Shown here one piece after another: positions 32,790 through 45,014 of a stretch of DNA of 64,000 bases. The translations under genes and the position numbers were made by a program. How positions within the stretch are numbered: position 1 is the stretch's first letter; each line of letters begins with the position of its first letter. The DNA lies in contig JAPTOF010000010.1 of the NCBI GenBank assembly GCA_028554755.1, positions 6,360,001 through 6,424,000 on the forward strand, read 5' to 3'. The notes under the pieces are model-generated. The model was not told where the DNA came from, did no database searches, and saw only the letters and a list, made by a program, of their open reading frames with translations. This DNA comes from Cordia subcordata. Lineage: Eukaryota; Streptophyta; Magnoliopsida; Boraginales; Cordiaceae.

Positions 32790-34952
32790 TATGATCAAGA
32801 ATTGCATATGCATGTGAGATGTATTATTTTCTTTTTTTTCTTTTTTTCTTTTGGGAGAATTTGATATTTGCATATGGATACAAATTTGTCTAACCACTGG
32901 AAACCCAAGTGTAATATGAGTTATAATTACTATTTTTATTTTTGTAATTTTTGTATATTATTCTTAGAAAGAGATTGAAGGAAGTAAATATGTTCTTAAT
33001 TAGTTCACTTGTTAAAAAGGCATTAGGAGCGACCGTCAATAGTGACTCGAAAAAAAGGATGATTAATTTAATAACGATTCTTTCATTACATACTGACATG
33101 CATAATCTTTAGCCCTGAAGCCTGCTAACGCCTCTAAAGAGGAAGCTTTTGCTGACTACAAGATGGGAACGGATATATTTTTGGGTTCTTTTTTCTGGTG
33201 TACCTCAAAATTCATGTGACTTCCATGCATTCATTTCTTCAGTCAGTGTACAATGTGTACATGTCTTTATATTAACACAAATATAGTAAAAATGCAGCCT
33301 TGTTATCGCGGTAAGTTCGCCATCATTAACGAGTAAAGAAATTGAGCAAAAGCATATTAAACTGTCCATTTTTTTGCCATTCACTAAGTGAAAGAGAAGA
33401 CTCAGTTATATTATCTTTGGATGCTTCACATTCCGTCTTTGGTGTTTCAGTGGAGGTCGAAGTTTAAGACGAGACAAGAGTTGTTGGGTTTGGTTTAGTT
33501 TCTGGTTTAGGGAGAGTACCATCTACAAATTTTGTCACGTCGATGAATAAGAAAAAGTTTTGTATTTGTGCTTTCTAGGTGATGAAATTTGTGGCATGAT
33601 GATAGATGAAAAAAAATTGCAGAAAAGAGAGAAATGGCAGCGTAAGATAATTAGGGCTGATAGGCATAGGACATGTGTCATGAAGCTCTGGACACCATAA
33701 AGAAGTTTGAGCAAAAGCATATTTTGTTACATTCCACATATGAAAAGAATACAGTTTATATATATTTTACACAAATGTATAGGCCTATCTAAGATAAAGA
33801 TAAAGATATAATAATTACAAAAATAAATTCAAATCTTAAACAACAGTAATCCTTATGCTCTTCGTTATCAACGAGTAAGCTAAGAATTAGAAATGATCTC
33901 GTTTGGAAGAATAACTTCAGATCCTAAATCGACTGTTAATTACCTGGCGGGTGAAAAATCAAAGATTAGGAAGCGTCACATGTACTTGACAGAGGAAATC
34001 TTGAAAGAAAATCCGAATATGTGGGCGTACATGGGACCTTCCTTGGATGCTAGACAAGACATGGTGGTGGTGGTGGTGGTGGTGGAAGTGCCAAAACTGA
34101 AAAGAAGCTGCGGAGAAGGCAATGAAGGAATGGGGACAGCCCAAATCCAAAATCACCCACCTGATTTTTTGCACCGCTTGTGGTGTGGACATGCCTGGTG
34201 CAGACTACCAGCTCACCAAGCTCTTAGGCCTTCGACCGTCGGTCAAGCGCTTCATGATGTATTTGCAGGGCTGTGCTGCCGGTGCCACGGTGCTCCGGAT
34301 CGCCAAGGACCTAGTAGAGAACAACCGCGGTGGCCGTGTCCTGGTGGTTTGTTCAGAAATCACTGCTTTCACGTTCCAGGGCCCAAGTGATAGCCATTTG
34401 GAGAATCTAGTTGGTCAGGCACTCTTCGGCGATGGGGCAGCCGTCGTCATTGTTGGTTCCGACCCGGTGCCGGAGGTCGAAAAGCCCTTGTTTCAGATTG
34501 TCTCCGCAGCCCAAACCCTCCTCCCTGATAGCCACGGCAGCATCGATGGACACTTGCGTGAGGCTGGGCTCATAATCCATCTTCACAAGAAAGTTCCAGG
34601 CTTGATATCAAACAACATTCAGGAAAGCCTGGAAGAGGCATTCAAACCACTAGGCATCTCAGATTGGAACTCAATTTTCTGGATTGCTCACCCTGGTGGA
34701 GCTGCAATATTAGATCAAGTCGAAGAAAAATTATGCCTCAAGCCTGAGAAATTACGTGCCTCGAGACAGATTCTGAATGACTATGGAAACATGGCAAGTG
34801 TTTGTGTTCTGTTCGTATTGGATGAGATGAGAAAGACCTCCACCAAAGAAGGGCTCAACACAACAGGAGAGGGGCTAGAGTGGGGTGTGCTTTTCGGGTT
34901 CGGGCCAGGCCTCACAGTTGAAACCATGGTTCTTCACAGTGTGCCAACTTAA

Positions 34953-35843
34953 TTGAAGCTACAAGTTAAATTTCTCGATGGTTGTAGCATTTCTATGTAT
35001 TCATTTTTCCTTCTCTGTTTGAATTGCTTGAGCCTGCTTCTCTGCTTTATGTACTTTTTCTTCATTTTTCTGCTTTATGTATTGAAACAATAATAGCATT
35101 CTCCATCTTCTGCTATGTACATTGTTGGCCATGTGTTGTCTTTCCTCCATATGCCTCGTTGGCATAACCCATAAAAAACCCCATATATAAAGTGAACAAA
35201 GTTTTATTGGTTTTCCAATATGAGATGACATGGGATGCAATTCCACACATAATCAAACCGAACAACTAACTTAGTATAAAACTTAACTTTGATTGCTAAT
35301 TTCTTATTCATCACAAGTCTATTTTTTACATGTAAATGCACCATATTCATCTACTTGGAACAAGGAACATTATGGTACCAATGACTGATGTCCAAGACCC
35401 AGCTTAAAATTTGAGTTAATATTGATTTGACCTAATATCGAAAATCAACCTAACTAACAATATGAAATATCGACTCAAGGAATCCCATTTTTATTAACAT
35501 GGGAATAACCATTCATGATAAAACTCAAAGGAATGACTCACTTCCATGTTCATGGGAATGAGATTTTTAGTCAAAGGATTAAAATAATCTTTCAAAAATT
35601 AATAGTTAGCGTTCTATATCAAAAATAAAAATAAAAAATAAATTTAAGAATAAAAATAAAAATTTTTAATGAAAAATAAAATTAAAATTAAAAAATTTTA
35701 AAAATAAGAAATAAAAATAAAATAGAAAATGAAAATAGAAAACAAAAATAAAAATAAATTTAAATTTAAAAACAAATAAAATAAATAAAACTAAAATTAA
35801 AATTAAAAATGAAATAAAATGAAAAAGTTCACCAAATTATATA

Positions 35844-35921
<78 letters not shown>

Positions 35922-36274
35922 CACACACACATATATTATCAGTGTTATTATTTTTGTTTAAGGTTATTAATATAAAAATATTTTTTATTAGTATTGGTAG
36001 TATTTTAGTAATATTTTCTATCGTTAATTTTATTATTTTAATGTATATAATATAATAGTAAGCAATAATCTTGACTTTTTATATAAATCATTTTTAATAG
36101 TATACTAATTACTAAACAAAAATTTAAAATCAATATACTCATTTCTATTATCATTCTTAGAGTAACTCAAGTATGATATATTTATTATTAAGTCATTTAT
36201 TCCTAAGCTTATGTCATTATTGTAAAATTCATTTTATCATATCAATCACCAAATATAATGTTGGATTTGAATAT
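34953..36274. other. 3' flank of PKS copy 2 and low-complexity intergenic sequence
   Basis: The 3' untranslated region matches copies 1 and 3 (gcttgagcctgct; ttgaaacaataatagc at about 35083). Then come an A-rich tract of aaaata/aaatt units (35615-35820) and a long (TA)n microsatellite (35848-35913). No gene is seen. Confidence 0.6.
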
Positions 36275-37965
36275 TTTGGTCTTTCACGCTTTAAACGAGA
36301 GATTCTCTTCAACCCTTTTTGTGCAAGACACCATGAGTGTCTTTTACTATGATTTATGAACAAAAGAAAGAAAAAGTCTGTTACCTGAGCCAGTCACACA
36401 TCATATCAGCGTCGTCTCTTCAATATTTTTCGTCCAAAACACCACGAGTGTCTCTCGCATCGAGTCATTTGTTTTGATCTCGAAATTTTTATTTTTACCT
36501 TATTTTTTAAAAAATTTTATAAAAATACCTAAATTTTAAAAACGATTTTAAAAATACCCTTTGTTCGGTAGGTGACCTAGTGTTCCCAAACTCCCAAGTG
36601 GATAATATTCGAACCATAATATTTCGGTAGATGACTTACAATAAAAGGTTATTTTTTATAATATCAAAATTCTAATCGATAATACTCAATTTTAATTGAT
36701 AACATCAAAATTCTAATTGATAAATTAATAAATTCATAAGTTCTAAAAATCATTAAATTCAATTAATTTACTATATTGCAATTAAATTCTAAATTTCCAT
36801 TAATTAATAAATTCATAAGTTCTAAATTTCATTCTTAAATGTAAACAAATTCCTAAATTCCACTAAATGCATAAATATTAAACAAATTATTAAATTTCAT
36901 TAATTTCCTAAATTATAATAAACTCATAACTTTTGATATTATTAATTAGAAATTTATTAATTTATCAATTAGAATTTTGATATTATCAATTAGAATTAAA
37001 TATTATCAAAATTTACCATTTTCGGTAAGTCGGTAAGTGACCTACCAAAATATTATAATCTGCATTTATGCATATTATTCGCTTGGTAGTCGAGAAAGTC
37101 GCTGGGAATGGTAAGTCACCTACCGAAACGATAGATCACTTACCGAAAAAGATATTTTTTAAATTGTTTTTAAAATTACGGTATTTTTGTAAAAAATTTT
37201 TAAAAATAGGATAAAAATAAAAAATTTCCTTTTGATTTCCATGTTGACGATAATTTCCTAGCTAGGTAACGTGATGGTGTACCAATTTTGTACGTTCCTC
37301 AATTATTAGTCAAAAAGAAAAGAAAATATCTTCTACCACGTGATGGCTGAACCACTCACATCATATTCAATGCCGTTATGAGGGCCTTTTACTGAAAAGA
37401 AACTGTGTCCATCAAGCGAATCACGTTAATGTTATTAGGCTATCTCCGACCGTTCCTCTATTTTTTTTTAAATTTGAGTGATTTGAGTTATTTTTTTTAT
37501 TTTGGGATCCCCTATTACTGAAAAGAAACTGTGGCCGGCCAGTCGGGTTGATGTTATTAGTGGCAGAGCTAGAATTTTAATGTAGGAAGTGAAATATTAA
37601 AAAATATTTTTACTCAAAAAAATTAATGAAAAAGTTTATTTCATATATAAAAAATAACACAAATGGACTCTCCCCCTTTCTCTTTATATATATTCAACTA
37701 TTCTTATTAGATTATAGAATATGCATGATGCACTAAGGGAACAAGAAAACATTCCTAATCTCAAAGCACATTTGAGTACATGCAAAAATAATTATTTCTC
37801 ACTAATTGACTCCAAAAAGTTATATATTGCATATTTATACATCTCCCTTGACATCTTCTCTTATATGCCATAAAAATAATAAATAATTAATACAAATTGT
37901 CTTCTACATCTATTTACTATTAAATATATTATTATCAAAGAAAAAGTAATTAATAAAGACGTCAA
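36275..37965 (+). repeat. Duplicated PKS 5' flank, unit 3 (relic locus)
   Basis: Matches unit 1 most closely: cgctttaaacgagagattctc with no MITE, gtgtaccaattttgtacg at 37273, and the closing aattaataaagacgtcaa at 37947-37965. After that an LTR-like fragment takes over, where unit 1 would continue toward a PKS start codon. Confidence 0.75.
36481..37229. mobile_element. Fold-back MITE, 749 bp, with 9-bp target duplication
   Basis: Begins cgaaatttttatttttacc and ends ggataaaaataaaaaatttcc, inverted over about 85 bp. The flanks ttttgatct (36472-36480) and ttttgattt (37230-37238) are a 9-bp direct repeat with one mismatch. Unit 1 at about 8410 reads through the same place without the element. The interior has cggtaggtgacct and its inverse several times. 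Confidence 0.75.
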
Positions 37966-38810
37966 TGTAAGCACAACATATAGATCGTATACAATAAATA
38001 AATTTACAATATAAAATTGAAAGATAAAATTGACAACGGAAGCATGTGCCTGTCTAAGCTATTATTGTTTATAAATTATTCAATGACATAATGTTGAAGA
38101 AAACTGTTAACCGGTTTAGGCTTAGATCTTCCTCTCCTTCCTCTACTCAATATAACAGATGCTTATAGGAACAATTGTTAGATTAAGAGTAAGAGAGATG
38201 ATCTAGCCTTATTTATAATAAATTCTTATAGACGTACCCATAAAAGGCTTTTTTTAAATATATGAATCTACGCACAATAGAACTGTATGGATTCGTGAGG
38301 CGGGCTTAAACTAATATGATCACAGAACCAATTTGTAAACCAGATATTTAGCCTATTTTATAAAACCAAAAATAATTAACGGTAGCCCACTTTCAAGAAA
38401 AATTTTCTAATAATCTCCCACTTGGGAAACGTTAATTATTTTATTTAATTTCAAAATTTTTTTAAGAAAAGTATTTATTAGGCTGAATATGAAATAGAAT
38501 GTGGCCGCAATTTTAAAATATTCTAATTCACAAGATTATACCTCAATCGTATATCTAAACCAAAAAGATTGTCAAATATTGAATCATTGTAGTTATAGTA
38601 TTACATATTGACACAAGACTTTCTATAGTCACAAATGTCATCCAACTTTATCGTCATGGACCAAATATACGATAGTGTAGCAAGAAATTAGGACCAATAT
38701 GTAATCAAAATGTGCTATTTCTTTGTCAATCTTCCACATAATTTCTTTAAGATCAGCATTCAAAGCAAGAAAAATATATTATTCTTGTACTCCCAAAATT
38801 GCATTCAACA
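37966..38810 (-). mobile_element. Truncated Copia-type fragment: LTR plus internal tail (tentative)
   Basis: Starts sharply with tgtaagcacaac after aaagacgtcaa, where the duplicated PKS flank is interrupted. About 446 bp later comes tctcccacttggg (about 38416), which read on the minus strand is a cccaagtgggaga purine tract of the type that precedes a Copia 3' LTR. The remainder to about 38810 is non-coding and may be the 3' untranslated part of the element. No second LTR was found. The call rests on position and the purine tract only. Confidence 0.45.
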
Positions 38811-38816
38811 TGCATC

Positions 38817-39217
38817 TGCATTAACAAGATATATATGGAAAGTATGCTCAAGAATAAATGCGTTTGCATGTGAGACGATGTATCATTTCTTGTTTTTTTT
38901 TTTTTTTTCTTTTTTCCTTTTGGGAGAATTTGATATTTGCATATAGGGTATACAAATTTGTCTAACCACTGGAAACCCAAGCAGGAAATATACATATATA
39001 CATATATATATATGTATATATATATATACATATTTATAATGTATGTATGTATGTATGTATGTATATATGTATGTATGTGTATCTTGTTTTTCTTTTCTTT
39101 TTTCCTTTTGGGAGAATTTGATATTTGCGTATGGGATACACAAATTTGTCTAACCACTGGAAACCCAAGCATGATATGACTCATCATGTAAATATGATGA
39201 AGAGACCCAAGCAGAAA

Positions 39218-39251
<34 letters not shown>

Positions 39252-39541
39252 TGCTATCTCTGTCTGGTTTATTTTTTATTTTTAAAATTTTTATTATTCT
39301 TCTTAGAAAGAGATATAGAAGGGAATAAATGTGCTCGTAATTAGTTCAGCTCTTAAACAGACATTAGTTTGATGCACAATCTTTAGCCCTGAAACCTTCT
39401 TAAGCCAATAAAAATGAAGCTTTTGGTGGCTACAAAAAGAGAACATATATATTTTTGGGTATCTTTTCCCAGTGTACCACTGTATTCATGTGATTTTCAT
39501 GCATTTATTTCTTCAGTAAGCGTACAATGTACACACATTTG
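38817..39541 (+). pseudogene. Fourth PKS locus: intron remnant without exons
   Basis: From aagatatatatggaaagtatgc to gtacacacatttgttta this stretch follows the intron of PKS copy 1 (11345-11922) nearly base for base, including tctaaccactggaaaccc, ttagccctgaaaccttcttaagcc and cttcagtaagcgtacaatgtac. Exon 1 is missing (replaced by the LTR-like fragment) and the sequence breaks off just before the exon 2 acceptor. A tandem duplication of about 100 bp (38885-38985 and 39079-39172), separated by TATG/TA microsatellite DNA, lies inside. It is the relic of an additional PKS gene, sister to copy 1. Confidence 0.8.
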
Positions 39542-39542
39542 T

Positions 39543-42325
39543 TTAAAAGTATTTTGTATTTGCTTAGTAAACTAAAAGTAAAATATTTAGATAACATAAT
39601 TCAATAAAAATGTACAATCAACTTACAAATTATAAAAGTTTTAATTTCAAATTATGAAAAAAATTAAAAATAATTTATTTATAAATTTTTTTTGTTAAAA
39701 GTAATCTAGTTGTTACTTTTTTTTATCTATTTATTTATTAAATTAAAATATATATGATAATAATTTAATAAAATCATTCAACAAAAATCTACATTTAAAT
39801 AGAAAATAAAAAATTTTAATTTCAAACTATGACAAATATAAAAAATAGTCTATTGACAAAATTTTTCTTACCCATGAGTTTAAAGAGAAAAAAATTACAA
39901 TTGATTTAAAGTCTACTTTTTTTAATATATCTATATACATTTCAATAGAATCTATCTTTTCTATTTAAATGAATGCTTAAATATTGGAATGAATTGATTT
40001 TGTAAAAAATATAAAAAATGAAAACTAAAAGGTAGTTTATTGTATTAAATTTTTTCATATATACATGAAATTAAATAAATATTAAATGTAGACTAAAATC
40101 TATCTTTTTTATTAAAATATATATACATGTATAAAATCAAAATAGAATTATGATTTTACTACAACAATCTTAACATTTAAAAAATAAAATAAGTAGTAGA
40201 AATAAAGTAGAATTAAATAGTCCAATAAACAAATAAAAAGATAAGAATGGCTAAAGTCATTAACCACAAGGCATTGTTTGGCAAAGTCTAATAACATGGG
40301 AAGAAATGGATAAAACTAAAACTTTATGGAAGACCTTGAAATTTAAGCTAAAACTCATGGAGGTAAATGGCATTTTCTCTTTTATATGATTAAAACTAAT
40401 TGATTAATTTTTAATAAAAACCAACTAATTTAATTTAGTTTAAAATAAATATGAAACCAAACCAAACCATTTCACCTCTACTCCCAATCTATTTCCTCTA
40501 CTCTCACGAATGTAGAATGCCTCTATGGCAGCCTTTTCTAACCCTATGAATCTTAATAACATTAACTAATAATATTTAAATAATAATAAAATATCAATAT
40601 ATACAATAAAAAAAATATAAACGTCGTAAAGATTAAAATGATATGTTTAACTAAAATGAAGAGAGTTATTAAAGTAAAACAAAATAAAGGCCCTTAGAAA
40701 TAAGGAAGCTATTAAATGAAATTATGTCCTTAAAATAACAGTTTGATTAAAAGTGGAAAAAAAAAATAGAGTGAAACTGAAAATGGAGGATCCTTACATA
40801 TAGATAAATTAATCAAGACCAAAATATATGAAAAATTCAAATAAGTAAGTAGTTAGAGTTAATCAAAGGTTCATCTAGGCTCTAGCTACATTAGTATTGA
40901 AGTTCCTGTTAATTAGGTAAATCTTCATTTGCAGGAATATATGATTGATGGGCATTGAAATTACTAAAAACAATTCACTTATAAAAGTTGTGTAAGTGAT
41001 GAGAAAGGGTTGAACCTGCAGAGATTGGTTGATTAATAATACTTATAATGCCAAAAAGATTAATCAAGCAAATAACAAGTAAGCACGGGGTTACAGACAA
41101 TTAAAGTAAATAAATTAAATTTGGACAGTGCAATTGTCTCTTAGGCACGGGTGCATCAGCTTGACAAAGTAATTAAAATTGAACGAATAGTAAACTAAAT
41201 TCAATGAAGCAAAAGAATAATCAATCAAAAATACAAAAAATCAATTAAAGGTGAAATTCAATGGATTTAAAGCCCAACCTAGGGCATAGTCTGCATTTAG
41301 GCCTACAATTCTGATCCTAGATGTAAAGATAACTTTCACTTATTTTCATCAAACAGTTATAGTTATATACAAGGCCTAACAACCTAATCATTCCTTTATG
41401 TGTAGATAATGGTTCAAAACTTCTGTCATTTCTCTCCAATTAATTGCCTTACTTATTAGATGGTTTAACCCTAAGAGATGCGCACGAGGTTTATTTAAAG
41501 GTAGCACTATAAAGCTCTAAAAGGACCTGATTCTAAAAGTTAATTCTCTCACGAAAATTGTTTAGTTAGATTATGTGCTTTCACAAGAAACTTGGTTACC
41601 ACTATTTTAGATTAATTAGAAAAATCATCTAATCTCTCTAATAGGCCCCTATCACCTAGCAATTGAACAATCAGCACAAAATTGAACAATCACAAGATAA
41701 TAATACTCTTAAAATAGAAAACACATAAATACCAAAATAAAGCAAAAGGAGAGAATCAACTAAATATCACAGAATTGAAGAACCATAAACTTCGATTAAA
41801 TCCCTAGCTAGAAGTAGAAGTCTAGCAATCCATTGACATGAAGTAGGGGCATAAAACAAAGAAAATATTTTCTGAAAAATAATGAATAAGAACTAGAATA
41901 ATCCCTACATAGTTTCTTGGAGATTACAAAGGAAAAATATCTAACTTAGGAGTTCTTTTAGATAAGGAAATTTTTTTAAGACTAATCTAAAATAAAAGCT
42001 AAATATCATTAATACAATCTTTGTCAAAAATAAAGCATTCTAAAACAGTCTCCTTCCTAGCTTAGTTTAAGGCGGCAATGTCTATTTAACTGCTCAAATC
42101 ATGTCCAAGAGCTCATTGAATCTTTATATATTGCTTCCTTCATCTTTTCCAAGCTTATTTATGCCAAAATACACAAAATAATATCAATTAGAAAACATCT
42201 AATTCCAAAATTCGTAATAGATTCATTACATATTGTGGACTTACTAGTCATCACCTCCAAAATATACTGCAATACAAAGTCACTAAATGGGAAAAAGAAA
42301 TTTGGGTATACAAAGTTCGTTTCAT
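39543..42325 (+). repeat. Segmental duplication block, copy b
   Basis: Counterpart of 21296-24225, joined directly to the truncated intron of the relic locus. Non-coding; contains the second copy of the solo LTR. Confidence 0.8.
40946..42246 (-). mobile_element. Solo LTR, copy b
   Basis: The same insertion as 22733-24146 in the duplicated block. Termini are tgatgggcattgaaatt on the left and gtggacttacta on the right; the latter has lost the TG start of the minus strand by mutation. Flanks are atgat and gtcat. It is 1.3 kb long, about 110 bp shorter than its duplicate. Confidence 0.6.
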
Positions 42326-43788
42326 ATATTTTGGTCTTCCATGTTTTAAAGGGTAAATTGCACCAAGCCCTCCTGTGGTACATAAGTGTATGTTATCCCC
42401 TATAGTTTTAAAATAGGCACATATATCCTTTTTAGGGGCATATATGCTAGACATTTTGAGTACCACATATGGGTTTTGTGCCTATTTGTACATGTGTGCT
42501 ATTCATTTTAAGGTCACGAGGGATTCTCTAGCTTATTTTGAAAATACAAGAGACTACCATGTACTTGTGATAAATCAGAGTAGAGGTCAGTGCAATTTAT
42601 CCCATTTTAAAAGAGAGATTCTCTTCAACATTTTTTGTCCAAAACACCATGAGTGTGTTATTTATTATGACCCAAAAAAGAAAATGCCTTTTACCATGTC
42701 AAGGCTTAGACACTCATATCACATTCAATGTTGTCATTTGAGATTTTTACTCAAAAGAGCCATGCCCATCAAGTCAATTGTGTCGACATCATCAGTGGTA
42801 GAATTAGGATTTTGGCACTACAAAAATTTTGTAAAAAGATGATAGTTTTTCAACGGCATTTAGTAAACTATTACCCACGTGTGTGTGTGTATTTATATAG
42901 ATAGATAGACAGATAGACAGCTAGACAAATAGACAGATAGACAGATAGATATAAATTATAATCAAATATGCATGATGTATTAAGAGAACAAAAAAAATAT
43001 TTCCTAATCTCAAAACACATTTGAGAACATATAGAAATAACTACTTCTTGTTAATTGACCCCAAAAAAATTATATATTGTATATCTATTCTTCTCCCTTG
43101 GCATCTTCTCTTAAATATCGTAAAAATCATAAAGAATTAATACAAAGTTATTGACTACATCCTTTTACTATTAAATGTATTATTATCAAGGAAAAAGTAA
43201 CGAATAAGGACGTCAAAACTTAAATATAATTACGTATTAAACTTTCAATAAAGAGTTAGATGACATTATTATTGAGAATCATTAAAAATGAACTAAATAA
43301 CAGAAAATATTTTGCTAATTAATTTTTTAACAATTTTTTAGGTGAAAGTGATAAATAATAAAAATACAAACTTGTTATTTTTATTTTTTTTTGAGTTAGG
43401 GGAGACAAAATACAAATACAAATCTATACTTTGGTAAAATAAATATAAACAACATAGTTCTTTGTTATTTCTTTTGCCTCACTCCAACACCTAGTTCTCC
43501 ACTAGATGGCATGGTTTAATGCTTAAATATTAATTTGTTGGTGGAACATAAATGAGTTACCCAAACCTTGGGTAATCTATATATCTTTATAAAAGTTTAA
43601 CTCAAAGCAACTTAAAAAAGAGTACCACATTAGTACCAATCTATTTTCTAATTCATCATAAATTCTATTTTTAATATTATCACATTATTATAAACCTATA
43701 TATTATAGTGTTTAATTACATTTATGCACCACTTCCTAACTCATCATTGCAATGGAGTTACAAGATATTTAGTTATATTTATGCACCA

Positions 43789-43822
<34 letters not shown>

Positions 43823-44885
43823 ATGAGTTTAAAGCAATGGAGTCTAAAAAAACTCATTAATTTAATTAATTTATGCATTATATACTAATTGAAAAATAAA
43901 AATGAGAATAAAAAAGCACTAAAATTAATTTTTATAGATATTTAGAAATAACAAAAAAATACACGAAAACCTAAGACAATAAAAAGTCACATCCATAAAT
44001 ATTTAAAAAACTATAAAACGCATAGAACCTAAATAAGCATGTGCAAAGTATGGGGTATAAAAGTACTAGTTTAAATATAATTTTCATAGCTTTAGGTGAT
44101 TAGGTAGTGAACAATGGCGAAGCTATGATTTCGAACTAGGAGGCGGAATCTTGAAAATATAATTTTTATTTATATAATTAAGAAATTTCTTAAAAAAATT
44201 CCATGTACAAAATAAAACAAATAATACTATCATATATATACGCACACACACGCATAGACATATTCTACTACTTTCATCAATTGTAACATATATATGATTG
44301 ACTAAGTGGTATCCATGGGGCGATAGCCTTTGATCACTTAAGTTATCCCTTGATCCCATGAGACTGGGGGGTTCCAAAAAAAAAAATGTATGATCAATGA
44401 AGTGAATAAAGTATTTCTTTTTTTCGAAAAATATTTCGTATATGCAAAGATAATTACCTTCTTGTCTATTGAATGCAAAAGAAAATCATATATTGCATGT
44501 TCATATGTCCTCCTAGACATCATCTCTTATACGATATAAAAAAATAATGAAGAATCAAAATTAAGTTATCGTTATCTCTTTTTCTATTAAATATATTGTC
44601 ATCAAGAAAAAATAATCAACATATGATAAAACTTAAGATACTGCCATTATTGAAAATTATTTTTTTAAAAAATTAAATAACTGACAATGTTTTGAGATTA
44701 TAAATGATTGGTTAAACTTAACGAGTGTTTTCAATTATATTGTTAGTATAACTGGTCATACAGAATAGCTATCAAGTAATTCGGGAAACAACTAGGGAGG
44801 TGACTCATCAATAAAGATGAACAAATACGTAAAATATAAGCTACTTCATAAAATATTTTTAGAGCTAAGTGGGCTACAGCCTATA
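42325..44885 (+). repeat. Duplicated PKS 5' flank, unit 4 (upstream of copy 3)
   Basis: Runs uninterrupted from ttggtcttccatgttttaaa to the promoter of copy 3. It preserves gcctatagccc, the undisturbed target of the Copia insertion that splits unit 2. It includes a (GATA/GACA) microsatellite (42899-42950) and a (TA)n tract (about 43793-43820). Confidence 0.75.
42351..42602. mobile_element. Mutator-type MITE, copy b
   Basis: Same insertion as 24251-24500: gggtaaattg to caatttatcc, flanked by tgttttaaa (42342-42350) and cattttaaa (42603-42611), decayed from the cgttttaaa duplication. Confidence 0.85.
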
Positions 44886-44894
44886 GCCCTTGCA

Positions 44895-44910
44895 ACCATG
44901 TATAAATATC
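44895..44910 (+). promoter_or_regulatory. TATA box of PKS copy 3
   Basis: tataaata at 44901-44908 within ccatgtataaatatcacac, the motif conserved with copy 1. It is 114 bp upstream of the start codon. Unlike copy 2, the motif is undamaged. Confidence 0.65.
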
Positions 44911-45014
44911 ACACTTCATAGGTTTGTTTGCCACACGTCCATACCTACATATAAACTTAACCACCAGATAGCAGCCAAGGCTTAACCAAGACTTATCTCA
45001 CTAGACGAACGAGA

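Larger units (their letters stand above)
31568..33950 (+). other. Expanded intron 1 of PKS copy 2
   Basis: Donor gtaagt at 31568 is intact, the acceptor is gg in place of ag. Compared with the copy 3 intron (813 bp) there is an insertion zone between about 31765 and 32790 holding (TA)n, a Helitron and plastid-derived DNA, and a further insertion zone at about 33350-33860 with no recognised content. Confidence 0.8.
31392..34952 (+). pseudogene. CHS-like type III polyketide synthase, copy 2 (pseudogene)
   Basis: Exon 1 is 31392-31567 and exon 2 is 33951-34952, aligned to copy 3. Disabling changes: a 2-base deletion in exon 1 (at about 31454, turning MAIGTAN into a frameshift); a splice acceptor changed from AG to GG (33949-33950); and a 2-base deletion in exon 2 (about 34098, in KLGKEA). 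A GTG repeat expansion (34064-34084) lengthens a Val3 stretch to Val7. The downstream frame from 34122 to the stop is open for 276 codons and keeps Cys164 (LQGCAAG), His303 (IAHPGG) and Asn336. It also has T132A, S133C, F265I and S338A by CHS numbering; all but T132A are shared with copy 3. The intron is 2383 bp because of inserted DNA. It is the closest relative of copy 3 in the window. Confidence 0.92.

Noticed and set aside
31392..34952. Reading copy 2 as a functional gene with a different intron
   Set aside because: The two 2-base deletions lie within the conserved exons and no alternative splice site would bypass both while keeping the fold.
42899..42950. Regular GATA/GACA repeats considered as a CRISPR-like or regulatory array
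   Set aside because: Four-base microsatellite without spacers in plant nuclear DNA; ordinary slippage repeat.
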